NCBI GenBank assembly: GCA_015655565.1
Contig: JAATEU010000040.1
Location: 1-7,800 of the forward strand
From: Clostridiales bacterium
GTDB taxonomy: Bacteria; Bacillota; Clostridia; Lachnospirales; Lachnospiraceae
DNA: 7,800 nucleotides
Direction of reading: 5' to 3'
Shown here: positions 1 to 6,508 of the stretch, piece after piece
How positions within the stretch are numbered: position 1 is the first letter of the stretch
How the letters are laid out: each line of letters opens with the position of its first letter
Program-made: the position numbers and the translations under genes
Notes under the pieces: generated by a model
What the model was told of the DNA's origin: nothing
What the model saw: only the letters and a program-made list of their open reading frames with translations
The model's database searches: none

Positions 1-74
1 ACTTATTATTCACCGAAGTCATTTCCTTCTTGCATTGTTCCCGAAATATTCTGTAAAAATTTGGAGGTCCTAAA

Positions 75-1166
75 ATGTATTATAAGCAATACGGAGATAC
101 CAATATGAAAGTATCCGCGGTTGGCATGGGCTGTATGCGATATGACGATGCGGATGTAAAAACAGGCAATTTGGGGAAATGTGCGGAAGTAACCTTGTAT
201 GCACATAAAAAAGGAATTAATTATTTTGATACTGCTCCTTTTTATTGTGATGATAAAAGTGAAATAATAACCGGTATGGCATTATCCCAATTGCCAAGGG
301 ACAGTTATTATGTTTCATCAAAAACCAATATGGGTACGGTAGGCGGCAAATGTACCGCGGAGGATTTCCGCCGCAGGCTGGAAACTACCTTAGCCAGATT
401 AAAGGTTGATTATCTGGATTTTTACCACCTGTGGTGTATATTAAGCCTGGATTCCTTTGCCAGGCAATGTGATGCACTGTATGGTTTCTTTGAACAGGCA
501 AAGACAGAAGGTCTAATCCGTAATATCGTTTTCTCTTCCCATATGCAGGGAACCGAATTAGAGGATGCGGTTGCCGGGGATTTATTCAAGGGAATGTTAA
601 TCGGCTACAATGCACTAAATTACCGATTCCGCCAGACCGGTATAAAAGCAGCTTATGAAAAGGGCATGGGCGTTGTTGTTATGAATCCTCTTGGCGGCGG
701 ACTTATTCCTAATAATCCTGACACTTTCAGCTATCTGGCCGAAGGAACTGACTTAACTGTGCCACAGGCTGCGCTGCGCTTCGTGGCATCCCACAAAGAA
801 ATTACCATTACCTTAGCCGGATGTACGACAAAAGCCCATGTAGATGATGCCTGTAAGGCTGTTGAAAACCTGGCTGAAAAAACTGCCAAAGAAATTTATG
901 ATGAATATGAGAACAAAGGGGTCGCCCTGAACAATCTCTGTACGGGATGTGCTTATTGCAAACACTGTCCAAAAGAGATTGATATTCCAAAATTTATGGA
1001 TGCCTATAACGAAAAATTACTGGGAAATACCATACATGACCGTCTGAAATATCATTGGCACCTATCTGCATTACTGGCTGCAGAATGTATTAAATGCGGT
1101 AAATGTGAAAAATTATGTACGCAGCACCTGCCTATCATGGAAAGATTAACAGAAATAGCAGGCTAG
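75..1166 (+). CDS. aldo/keto reductase with C-terminal 4Fe-4S dicluster domain
   Basis: A 363-residue cytoplasmic oxidoreductase of the type that fuses an aldo/keto reductase barrel to a ferredoxin-like tail (COG1453-like). The barrel spans about residues 1-275. The usual catalytic tetrad is visible as Asp52 and Tyr57 in FDTAPFY, Lys83 in SSKTN and His118 in YHLW. The tail carries two cysteine sets: Cys289/292/295/298 (C-x2-C-x2-C-x2-C-P) and Cys338/341/344/348 (C-x2-C-x2-C-x3-C), which should hold two 4Fe-4S clusters. Substrate is unknown; such proteins probably move electrons between NAD(P)H or ferredoxin and a carbonyl compound. The ATG at 75 has GGAGG at 63-67, seven bases upstream, which fixes the start. 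The gene is followed by two + strand hairpins at 1211-1287, so transcription probably ends there. Its promoter is not clearly visible in the 74 bases before it. In the second cluster the residue after the last Cys is Thr rather than the common Pro. Family call is very secure, function is not. Confidence 0.93.
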   Translation: MYYKQYGDTNMKVSAVGMGCMRYDDADVKTGNLGKCAEVTLYAHKKGINYFDTAPFYCDDKSEIITGMALSQLPRDSYYVSSKTNMGTVGGKCTAEDFRRRLETTLARLKVDYLDFYHLWCILSLDSFARQCDALYGFFEQAKTEGLIRNIVFSSHMQGTELEDAVAGDLFKGMLIGYNALNYRFRQTGIKAAYEKGMGVVVMNPLGGGLIPNNPDTFSYLAEGTDLTVPQAALRFVASHKEITITLAGCTTKAHVDDACKAVENLAEKTAKEIYDEYENKGVALNNLCTGCAYCKHCPKEIDIPKFMDAYNEKLLGNTIHDRLKYHWHLSALLAAECIKCGKCEKLCTQHLPIMERLTEIAG

Positions 1167-1210
1167 AGCGTGTTTGAAAAATCATTGCACTGATGATTCT
1201 TCATAAGCTT

Positions 1211-1250
1211 AACAGCAGAAGTGGGTATATACCCGTTTCTGCTGTTATTT
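1211..1250 (+). terminator. long hairpin after the reductase gene, terminator-like
   Basis: AACAGCAGAA at 1211-1220 pairs perfectly with TTCTGCTGTT at 1237-1246. The stem continues inward through two G-U wobble pairs (1221/1236 and 1222/1235) and GGGT/ACCC (1223-1226 and 1231-1234), leaving an ATAT loop, about 16 pairs in all. The tail is only ATTTTAAT, a weak U tract. The wobbles pair only in the + strand transcript; on the - strand they become A-C mismatches. This points to a role for the reductase mRNA, as a terminator or a 3' end stabiliser. Confidence 0.65.
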
Positions 1251-1263
1251 TAATAAAAGATGC

Positions 1264-1287
1264 CTGCTTCAACGAGGCAGTTTTTTT
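1264..1287 (+). terminator. Rho-independent terminator with U7 tract
   Basis: CTGCTTC at 1264-1270 pairs with GAGGCAG at 1274-1280, with one T-G wobble and an AAC loop, and is followed at once by seven T residues (1281-1287). This is a compact classical intrinsic terminator for + strand transcription, backing up the longer hairpin 18 bases before it. Read on the - strand the wobble becomes a mismatch and only a broken T-rich run follows (TCTTTTATT), so it would serve the phospholipase gene poorly if at all. Confidence 0.75.
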
Positions 1288-1296
1288 AAAATTGAT

Positions 1297-2139
1297 TTAT
1301 TGCGAAACAAATAAGTTTTTTATTTGCTCCATATTATTCAAAGCCGTAACATAACCGTGCTGATAGTTTTCAGTGAGGATATCCGTATTCTTTTCCATGC
1401 TTTTAAGGGGATGCTCCGGCCTTAGAATTACTGCTTTTTCTTCCTTCTCTAATTTCTCACAAAAAGCAACCGTTTCATTGTATATTTTATGCCTGTTTTT
1501 AATAACATTTTCCAATTCAGGGTATTTTTTTCGAATCATACGGATTACTACATCATTTTCTCTTCCATATTCCTTCTTGTAATCTTTTGGTCTTGTTAAT
1601 ACAATTAAGTTCTTCTGATTACCGTCATGGATAGCCTTTTTAATGGGAATCGGGTCTGCTAATCCGCCGTCATAATACTTTTGTTCATTCCATTCAATAG
1701 CCGGAAAATAAAGCGGAATTGCACAGGTAGCCCGAAGCATGGTACATTTACTGTCTGATGTTTTGCCATCCAGATATTCACTTTTTCCTGTTCTGGCGTT
1801 GGTTACGCCTACTAAAACGGTACCCTTAAACTTCTGAAAAGTATCCCAGTCAAACGGATATAATTTATTAGGAATCTCATCATAAATAAAATCCAAACCG
1901 AATAAGCTCCTACACTTTAGAAAGTTTCTCCTGCCGATATATCTTTTATCATTTCTGTGATTTACCAATATTTTCAGATTACGTCCCTTTTGCCTTGATA
2001 CGTAAGAAAATCCGTTACAGATACCTGCGGATACACCAATACAATAGGAAAACATTATATCGTTATCCAGTAATGCATCCATGACACCGGCACTAAAAAT
2101 AGGCCGGAAAGTACCTCCTTCCAATATTATACCAGGCAT
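1297..2139 (-). CDS. patatin-like phospholipase (YjjU-like)
   Basis: A 280-residue serine hydrolase of the patatin family, closest in style to E. coli YjjU; expected to release fatty acids from phospholipids or related acyl esters. The N-terminus shows the oxyanion region LEGGTFRP, the nucleophile motif G-V-S-A-G with Ser37, and the catalytic Asp157 in the DGG motif that follows KYY. Together these form the Ser-Asp dyad. There is no signal peptide, so it should act in the cytosol or at the inner membrane face. An ATG nine bases upstream (2146-2148, 283 residues) is possible, but the AAGGAG at 2149-2154 abuts it, while spacing to the ATG at 2137-2139 is a normal nine bases; the shorter start also matches the family, which begins just before the glycine-rich loop. 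Promoter at 2188-2216. The oxyanion motif is unusual in ending Arg-Pro, where Arg/Lys-Gly is common. The gene lies downstream of fcl with no clear terminator between them, but it has no evident link to fucose. Confidence 0.9.
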   Translation of the reverse strand: MPGIILEGGTFRPIFSAGVMDALLDNDIMFSYCIGVSAGICNGFSYVSRQKGRNLKILVNHRNDKRYIGRRNFLKCRSLFGLDFIYDEIPNKLYPFDWDTFQKFKGTVLVGVTNARTGKSEYLDGKTSDSKCTMLRATCAIPLYFPAIEWNEQKYYDGGLADPIPIKKAIHDGNQKNLIVLTRPKDYKKEYGRENDVVIRMIRKKYPELENVIKNRHKIYNETVAFCEKLEKEEKAVILRPEHPLKSMEKNTDILTENYQHGYVTALNNMEQIKNLFVSQ

Positions 2140-2148
2140 GCTATTCAT

Positions 2149-2154
2149 CTCCTT
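2149..2154 (-). promoter_or_regulatory. ribosome binding site deciding the phospholipase start
   Basis: AAGGAG on the - strand. It touches the upstream ATG (2146-2148, zero spacing) and sits nine bases before the ATG at 2137-2139. Only the second has workable spacing, so translation should begin there. Confidence 0.75.
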
Positions 2155-2187
2155 GTCATCATTTACAGGTTACGTGGAACCGCTTAA

Positions 2188-2216
2188 ATTATAGCAGATA
2201 TCTCCTTTCAATACAA
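2188..2216 (-). promoter_or_regulatory. sigma-A type promoter of the phospholipase gene
   Basis: On the - strand, -35 TTGTAT (2216-2211), a 17-base spacer, and a perfect -10 TATAAT (2193-2188) preceded by a TG extended element (TGC just before it). The start of transcription should fall near 2181, giving a leader of about 40 bases. The -35 matches consensus at only three of six positions, but the extended -10 would compensate. This makes the phospholipase at least partly independent of gmd-fcl. Confidence 0.65.
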
Positions 2217-2321
2217 TCCCCTGAAAAACAAATCATCAAATGAATATGATAGCAGGCAGAGCTTCCTCCGATAAAATCTATTCTTCAATTGAACTTTATC
2301 TATCCTAATAACCTCCAATTC

Positions 2322-3263
2322 TTATCTTTCCACACGAATCTTACTATTAAGGAAATGATGATAAGTAGTCCTGATACCTTCCTCTAATTCCGTAGTATAT
2401 TTCCAGCCCAGTTTTTCCAACTTACTTACATCTAATAATTTTCTCATTGTGCCATCGGGTTTTGAAGGGTCATAAAGTATATCACCTTCGTAACCAACTG
2501 CTTTTTTAATGGTTACAGCTAAATCTGCAATGGAAATTTCTTTGCCTGTACCAATATTTACCGTTTCATTACCGGAATAGATATTCATTAGATAAATGCA
2601 GGCATCAGCTAAATCATCCACATATAAAAACTCTCTTAAGGGAGTACCGGTTCCCCAAATGGTTACATCCGGTGCATGATTCTGCTTTGCTTCATGGATA
2701 CGCCTTATTAAAGCCGGAAGTACATGGGAATTCTCCGGATGATAATTATCATTAGGTCCATACAGGTTAGTCGGCATAACACTGATATAATCGGTACCCT
2801 GCTGTCTGTTAAGGTATTCACAGTATTTAAGACCTGAGATTTTAGCCAATGCATAAGCTTCATTGGTCTGTTCTAAGGAACTGGCAAGAAGACAGCTTTC
2901 CGGCATTGGCTGAGGTGCCATTCTGGGATAAATACAGGAACTGCCAAGGAACATTAATTTCTTTACTCCATTTTTCCAGGCATTATATATTACATTCATT
3001 TCTATCATCATATTGTCATACATAAAATCCGCCGGATAGGTGCTATTTGCCAGAATTCCTCCAACTTTAGCAGCTGACAGGAATACATAATCCGGTTTTT
3101 CGGTTTCAAAGAATTCTTCTACCGGCCTTTGCCGTCTTAGATCCAATTCTTTTGAAGACCGGGTAATAATATTATGAAATCCAAGCGATTTCAGTCTTCT
3201 TGTAATGGCGGAACCCACCATTCCGTTATGCCCTGCGACGTATATCCTGCCCGTATTCTCCAT
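2322..3263 (-). CDS. fcl: GDP-L-fucose synthase (GDP-4-keto-6-deoxymannose epimerase/reductase)
   Basis: A 313-residue cytosolic short-chain dehydrogenase/reductase that epimerises GDP-4-keto-6-deoxy-D-mannose at C3 and C5 and reduces it with NADPH to GDP-L-fucose, the second step after Gmd. The Rossmann motif is [11 protein letters not shown] (residues 9-19). Active-site residues known for E. coli Fcl all have counterparts: Ser108 and Cys110 in GSSCIYP, Tyr137 and Lys141 in the YxxxK motif, and His180 in [10 protein letters not shown]. Length is close to the E. coli enzyme (321). An in-frame TTG at 3267-3269 would add two residues, but AGGAGG at 3272-3277 lies eight bases before the ATG at 3261-3263 and only two before the TTG, so the ATG is chosen. 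The start overlaps the gmd end by 38 bases, which argues for translational coupling. No convincing terminator follows before the phospholipase promoter. Identification is secure. The name wcaG is also used. Confidence 0.96.
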   Translation of the reverse strand: MENTGRIYVAGHNGMVGSAITRRLKSLGFHNIITRSSKELDLRRQRPVEEFFETEKPDYVFLSAAKVGGILANSTYPADFMYDNMMIEMNVIYNAWKNGVKKLMFLGSSCIYPRMAPQPMPESCLLASSLEQTNEAYALAKISGLKYCEYLNRQQGTDYISVMPTNLYGPNDNYHPENSHVLPALIRRIHEAKQNHAPDVTIWGTGTPLREFLYVDDLADACIYLMNIYSGNETVNIGTGKEISIADLAVTIKKAVGYEGDILYDPSKPDGTMRKLLDVSKLEKLGWKYTTELEEGIRTTYHHFLNSKIRVER

Positions 3264-4347
3264 GAACAAGTCCTCCTGTATTTATATATTCTTCTGAACT
3301 TTTACCGGCAATTACTTTCATGTCTTCATTGACCATCATGGCTACAAGTTCTTCAAAGTTAACGTTTCTCTTCCAGCCTAATCGCTCTTCTGCTTTGGAA
3401 GAATCCCCCCACAGGCATTCCACTTCTGCAGGCCTAAAATATCTTGGATTAACCTCCACCAGTAATCTTCCGGTTCTCCTGTCATGCCCTTTTTCTTCAA
3501 TGCCTTCCCCTTCCCATTCAATAGGAACACCAACCTTGGCAAAGGCTGTTTCTACAAATTCACGAACAGTATGGGTTTCGTTGGCAGCAAGGACATAATC
3601 TCCCGGTTTATCCTGTTGAAGAATTCTCCACATACCTTCCACATAATCTCCTGCAAATCCCCAGTCTCTTTTGGCATTTAAATTACCCAGGGACAAAAGG
3701 TCCTTTTTACCGGCCATCATGGCTGCAATCGCCATTGTAATCTTACGGGTAACAAAAGTTTGTCCTCTTCTTGGGGATTCATGATTAAATAAAATCCCAT
3801 TGCAGGCAAATAGTCCGTAGGATTCACGGTAATTTACAGTAATCCAATAAGAGTATAATTTGGCAACTCCATATGGACTCTTCGGGTAGAAGGGTGTTCT
3901 CTCATTTTGGGGAGCAGTTTCCGGCAATCCGCCAAATAATTCAGAGGTGGAGGCCTGATAGAACCTGCAGTTCACTCCACTTTCTTTAATCGCATCCAAT
4001 AATCGAAGTGTTCCAACACCGGTTACTTCCGCTGTATACTCCGGAACTTCAAAGGAAACGGCAACATGGGATTGTGCTGCCAGGTTATAAATTTCGTTTG
4101 GATGAATCTTTTCAATTAAACGGTTTAAATTACTGGAATCGGTTAAGTCCCCGTGATGAAGGAAAAAGGTCTTATCCCTGATATCCGGATTATCATATAA
4201 ATGATCAATCCTTTCTGTATTAATACTGCTATGGCGACGAATGATACCGTGTACTTCATAACCTTTCCCTAATAGTAATTCCGCTAAATAGGAACCGTCC
4301 TGTCCCGTAATACCTGTAATTAATGCTGCCTTTCTTAATTCGTTCAT
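3226..4347 (-). CDS. gmd: GDP-mannose 4,6-dehydratase
   Basis: A 373-residue cytosolic NADP-dependent SDR enzyme that converts GDP-D-mannose to GDP-4-keto-6-deoxy-D-mannose, the first committed step to GDP-L-fucose and other 6-deoxy sugars (rhamnose, perosamine). The glycine motif [10 protein letters not shown] (11-20) and RRHSS (37-41) bind NADP. Thr134 and Glu136 in STSELFG, with Tyr159 and Lys163 in YxxxK, match the E. coli catalytic set T132/E134/Y156/K160. The family segment FNHESPRRG is intact. An in-frame GTG at 4357-4359 would add four residues, but it lies inside the GGTGAGG ribosome binding site (4354-4360), which is six bases before the ATG at 4345-4347; the ATG is therefore the start. 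The last 13 codons or so overlap the fcl ribosome binding site and start. Because fcl follows directly, the product is committed to fucose rather than rhamnose. A good promoter lies at 4453-4481. Identification is secure. Confidence 0.97.
   Translation of the reverse strand: MNELRKAALITGITGQDGSYLAELLLGKGYEVHGIIRRHSSINTERIDHLYDNPDIRDKTFFLHHGDLTDSSNLNRLIEKIHPNEIYNLAAQSHVAVSFEVPEYTAEVTGVGTLRLLDAIKESGVNCRFYQASTSELFGGLPETAPQNERTPFYPKSPYGVAKLYSYWITVNYRESYGLFACNGILFNHESPRRGQTFVTRKITMAIAAMMAGKKDLLSLGNLNAKRDWGFAGDYVEGMWRILQQDKPGDYVLAANETHTVREFVETAFAKVGVPIEWEGEGIEEKGHDRRTGRLLVEVNPRYFRPAEVECLWGDSSKAEERLGWKRNVNFEELVAMMVNEDMKVIAGKSSEEYINTGGLVHGEYGQDIRRRA
3272..3277 (-). promoter_or_regulatory. fcl ribosome binding site inside gmd
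   Basis: AGGAGG on the - strand lies within the last codons of gmd and eight bases before the fcl ATG at 3261-3263. It rules out the in-frame TTG two bases away as the true start, and implies that ribosomes leaving gmd can reload on fcl. Confidence 0.8.
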
Positions 4348-4353
4348 TCTCAA

Positions 4354-4360
4354 CCTCACC
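4354..4360 (-). promoter_or_regulatory. gmd ribosome binding site
   Basis: GGTGAGG on the - strand, six bases before the ATG at 4345-4347. It contains the GTG at 4357-4359, so that GTG is very unlikely to be the start codon. It departs from ideal AGGAGG by an inserted T. Confidence 0.65.
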
Positions 4361-4452
4361 TTTCCTTAGTTAATATATTACTGCCTCGTTATAAAAATAA
4401 TTTCTCCAGTGCTATGTTGCTATGATATGTAAATATTTTACTTTTCTTTTAG

Positions 4453-4481
4453 AGTATAATGGATTATAATTAGAATGTAAA
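4453..4481 (-). promoter_or_regulatory. sigma-A type promoter of gmd-fcl
   Basis: On the - strand, -35 TTTACA (4481-4476), a 17-base spacer and -10 TATACT (4458-4453), five of six consensus matches at each box. Transcription should begin near 4446, leaving a leader of about 100 bases before gmd, long enough to hold a control element, although no riboswitch fold is recognised. The site is about 30 bases from the candidate araC promoter, so a regulator bound here could affect both directions. Confidence 0.65.
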
Positions 4482-4511
4482 TGTAATAAATTGACTTTTA
4501 ACAGTAAAATT

Positions 4512-4539
4512 TTGCCATTTATATTTATAGTATTAATAT
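4512..4539 (+). promoter_or_regulatory. candidate araC promoter
   Basis: TTGCCA (4512-4517), a 16-base spacer and TAATAT (4534-4539) on the + strand, giving a leader of about 40 bases to the TTG at 4585. The -35 has five of six matches, the -10 four of six. The DNA is very A+T-rich, so chance matches are common. A second -35-like TTGACT at 4491-4496 has no -10 at usable spacing. Confidence 0.4.
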
Positions 4540-4570
4540 GAGCAATATTCTACTGATTCTGCAAGAATAC

Positions 4571-4578
4571 GGAGGTGA
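4571..4578 (+). promoter_or_regulatory. strong ribosome binding site for the TTG start of the AraC gene
   Basis: GGAGGTGA, nearly fully complementary to the 16S rRNA 3' end, lies six bases before the TTG at 4585-4587. The nearest ATG (4592) is out of frame, so this site fixes a non-ATG start. Confidence 0.8.
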
Positions 4579-4584
4579 AATCCA

Positions 4585-5472
4585 TTGATTAATGAAGCGA
4601 TATCAGATAAATTACAAACATTTTTTGATTCTTATACTTCAACAGAATTAACCAGTTCTTACCGAATTATTAATACACCCAGTGAATTCGCCAAAGAGCA
4701 TCTTTTCTATATTCAGGAAGCCGGTTATCTAAAAAGTTTAAAAAGCCATATTAAGCAAAGGGAGCAATTAAATTCTTATTTATTCTTAATTGTACTTTCC
4801 GGAAGCGGGTATTTTACCTATTTGGGCAGAAAACAGGATTTAAGTGCCGGAGACTGCCTTTTTATTAACTGCAGCCATCCCTATTCCCACCAGAGCAGTG
4901 AAGAAGATCCCTGGGAATTAATGTGGGTTCATTTTAATGGGAAAAATATAGAACCTTATATTAATTACTATGAGAATATGAACACAGAAAGAGTTTTTCA
5001 TACGGACACTATTTCAGTTTATATAACAATTATTGAAACCTGCTTAGAGTCAGGGGAAAAAAATGATATTGTCGCGGAATTTATTCTTTCAAAAATGTTA
5101 ACAGACTTAATAACCTTATGTATTACCGGCAATAAAGATACTATAGGGCAAAACTGTATGGAAAAAATGAAGCTCATTAAAGAATATATTGATCATAATT
5201 TTAAAAACAAGCTCTCTTTAAGCAGCATTGCCCAGGAATTTTATCTCAGCAAGTATTATCTCGCAAGGGAGTTCAAGAAATTCCATGGGATGACCATAGG
5301 AAATTATATCAGCGGGAAACGGGTTACCTATTCCAAGGAGTTATTACGGTTTACCAACAAGAGTATTGAGGAAATATCTGAACTCTGCGGTATTCCGGAT
5401 ACGAATTATTTCGCAAAGGTGTTTCGGAAGCTGGAGGAATGCAGTCCGTCGGAATATAGGAAAAAGTGGTAG
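4585..5472 (+). CDS. AraC/XylS-family transcriptional regulator
   Basis: A 295-residue cytosolic DNA-binding regulator. The N-terminal half (about 45-150) looks like the cupin-type AraC ligand-binding domain, with the stretch from SGSGYF through AGDCLFINCSHPYSH to WVHFNG typical of sugar-sensing Firmicutes members. The C-terminal 100 residues form the double helix-turn-helix: first helix pair about 210-235 (SLSSIAQEFYLSKYYLAREF) and second about 260-288, ending in the usual SPSEYRK. The start is TTG, chosen because GGAGGTGA stands six bases upstream and no in-frame ATG occurs before the conserved domain. It is divergent from gmd-fcl across 237 bases, the common layout for a regulator and its target, but family members often control sugar uptake or glycosidase genes elsewhere, so fucose control is only a hypothesis. 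The ligand cannot be named. No classical terminator follows; an inverted repeat lies at 5492-5526. Confidence 0.94.
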   Translation: MINEAISDKLQTFFDSYTSTELTSSYRIINTPSEFAKEHLFYIQEAGYLKSLKSHIKQREQLNSYLFLIVLSGSGYFTYLGRKQDLSAGDCLFINCSHPYSHQSSEEDPWELMWVHFNGKNIEPYINYYENMNTERVFHTDTISVYITIIETCLESGEKNDIVAEFILSKMLTDLITLCITGNKDTIGQNCMEKMKLIKEYIDHNFKNKLSLSSIAQEFYLSKYYLAREFKKFHGMTIGNYISGKRVTYSKELLRFTNKSIEEISELCGIPDTNYFAKVFRKLEECSPSEYRKKW

Positions 5473-5491
5473 TTCCTCGCTTGACTGGCCG

Positions 5492-5526
5492 AACCTTATA
5501 TTCCGGAAAACTTAAGATATAAGGTT
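5492..5526. repeat. perfect 10-bp inverted repeat between convergent genes
   Basis: AACCTTATAT (5492-5501) and ATATAAGGTT (5517-5526) are perfect complements around a 15-base loop. Neither side has a T tract, so it is not a classical intrinsic terminator for either the AraC gene or the ATP-grasp gene. It may still stop or protect 3' ends of the convergent transcripts. The loop contains most of the palindrome TTCCGGAA, which recurs downstream. Confidence 0.7.
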
Positions 5527-5551
5527 GATTCTCATAACTTAGCTTCCGGAA
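5501..5551. repeat. two copies of the palindrome TTCCGGAA
   Basis: TTCCGGAA occurs at 5501-5508 and again at 5544-5551, centres 43 bases apart. Being self-complementary, the two copies could pair with each other as a stem with a 35-base loop, a fold that competes with the 5492-5526 hairpin, or each could be a binding site for a dimeric protein about four helical turns apart. No role is known. Confidence 0.5.
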
Positions 5552-5608
5552 TTAAAATCCGAAATCCAGAAACAAATAGACTTTAACAACAAATCGAATA
5601 TTATGTAA

Positions 5609-6508
5609 CTATATCATTAACATATTTCCCATAATTTCCTGACCTTTGTCTGTCACAAAATCCAACATACACCCTTCAGGTGAGAACGTTAATTCGCCAA
5701 TCAATGGGTGTTCTTTGTATTCATAAAAATCTATACGTACAAATGGAAATGGTTTCGCTAATATTTTACACATTTCAATCATTTGGCATAGTAACTCTGG
5801 CTTTTTTATGTGTGGGTTTGTCTTTGTATAACAAATATCAAGATAATTCCAGTTCAGATCAAAAAATGTAAACATTACTTCCGTATCGCGGTCTGTACAC
5901 ATCATAATAATTTGAGGTTCTCCATTAAAACAATGTATTTTAATATCAACCGGTAATTTACCTGTTTCCGTATCCAAATACTGTTCGCATAGAATTTTAT
6001 GCGGAATATTTTTGTATGCAAATTCACCATATATTTTCCAATAATCTTCCTTCATCCAGTTTGATAATTTTCTTTTACTTTCCATTACATCCAACTTACT
6101 CTTATCATGACAAATTATATTATATGCACAGCCATGATTACATTTTAAAGCAAACTGCTCCGGCAATTTATTCCATTCTATATCCTCTACACCTTTATAT
6201 GTGAACAGTATTGGATTTAAATATTCACTTAATCCGCATTTTTGAATATATGACCGCATCGCAATCTTATCAGCGCACCTTGCTACCAATGGGCTATTTT
6301 TATAATAATACAATGTAAGCCAGATTAATTTTTCTGCCATAAATTTAGGTGATTCCAGATTCATTTCTGAATGGAATACCCGATAAAATTTGGCTCTATA
6401 GTATTCTTTTGGATTAAAACAAATTAATACTCTGTTTTTAGCTTCTACCCCCTCCTGATAAATTTTTCCAGTAACCAGATTGCTTCTTAATGCCTTTTTA
6501 ATATTCAT
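5609..6508 (-). CDS. TupA-like ATP-grasp protein of a polysaccharide cluster
   Basis: A 299-residue protein resembling the TupA-like ATP-grasp family (PF14305), named after the teichuronopeptide gene tupA of alkaliphilic Bacillus and often found in capsule, exopolysaccharide and teichuronic loci. Visible family features: the N-terminal segment around ESPKFMAEKLIWL with DK at 80-81; the ATP loop region ALKCNHGCAYNII (120-132); the IHCFNGEPQ segment near the middle; and Asp260 and Glu272 in VRIDFY and IGELTFSPEG, likely Mg-ATP ligands. It should be cytosolic; no signal peptide or membrane segment is seen. Known or proposed chemistry is ATP-driven amide bond formation to a glycan, though some databases label members glycosyltransferases; the substrate here is unknown. 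ATG at 6506-6508 has GGAGG seven bases upstream (6516-6520). It lies 104 bases after the flippase, same strand, no strong promoter between them, so probably one operon. Thirteen cysteines, and Cys-Ala where I recall Ser-Gly in the ATP loop, are odd. Confidence 0.85.
   Translation of the reverse strand: MNIKKALRSNLVTGKIYQEGVEAKNRVLICFNPKEYYRAKFYRVFHSEMNLESPKFMAEKLIWLTLYYYKNSPLVARCADKIAMRSYIQKCGLSEYLNPILFTYKGVEDIEWNKLPEQFALKCNHGCAYNIICHDKSKLDVMESKRKLSNWMKEDYWKIYGEFAYKNIPHKILCEQYLDTETGKLPVDIKIHCFNGEPQIIMMCTDRDTEVMFTFFDLNWNYLDICYTKTNPHIKKPELLCQMIEMCKILAKPFPFVRIDFYEYKEHPLIGELTFSPEGCMLDFVTDKGQEIMGNMLMI

Noticed and set aside
30..59. TTGCAT and TAAAAA as a reductase promoter
   Set aside because: The spacing is 18 bases with a poor -10, and the start of transcription would fall on the ribosome binding site, leaving no leader.
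2..73. Open frame running from the window edge to a TAA at 71-73, just before the reductase ATG; possible 3' end of an upstream gene
   Set aside because: Only 23 codons are visible, another frame is also open over the same stretch, and the translation shows nothing recognisable.
2250..2321. GGAGG sequences on the - strand after fcl (near 2270 and 2315) as starts of a small gene
   Set aside because: Neither has an ATG, GTG or TTG at 5-12 bases followed by a useful open frame.
3320..3681. Open frames on the + strand opposite gmd (3320-3598 and 3484-3681)
   Set aside because: They lie fully antisense to the conserved gmd frame, have no good ribosome binding site and show no recognisable protein.
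4455..4470. Two perfect TATAAT boxes on the + strand at 4455-4460 and 4465-4470 as araC promoters
   Set aside because: Neither has a -35-like box at 16-18 bases upstream, and the leader would be over 100 bases; they probably arise from the A+T-rich sequence and the - strand gmd promoter.
5680..6204. Open frames on the + strand opposite the ATP-grasp gene (5680-5871 and 6016-6204)
   Set aside because: They are antisense shadows of a well-supported coding frame, short, low in complexity and without family features.
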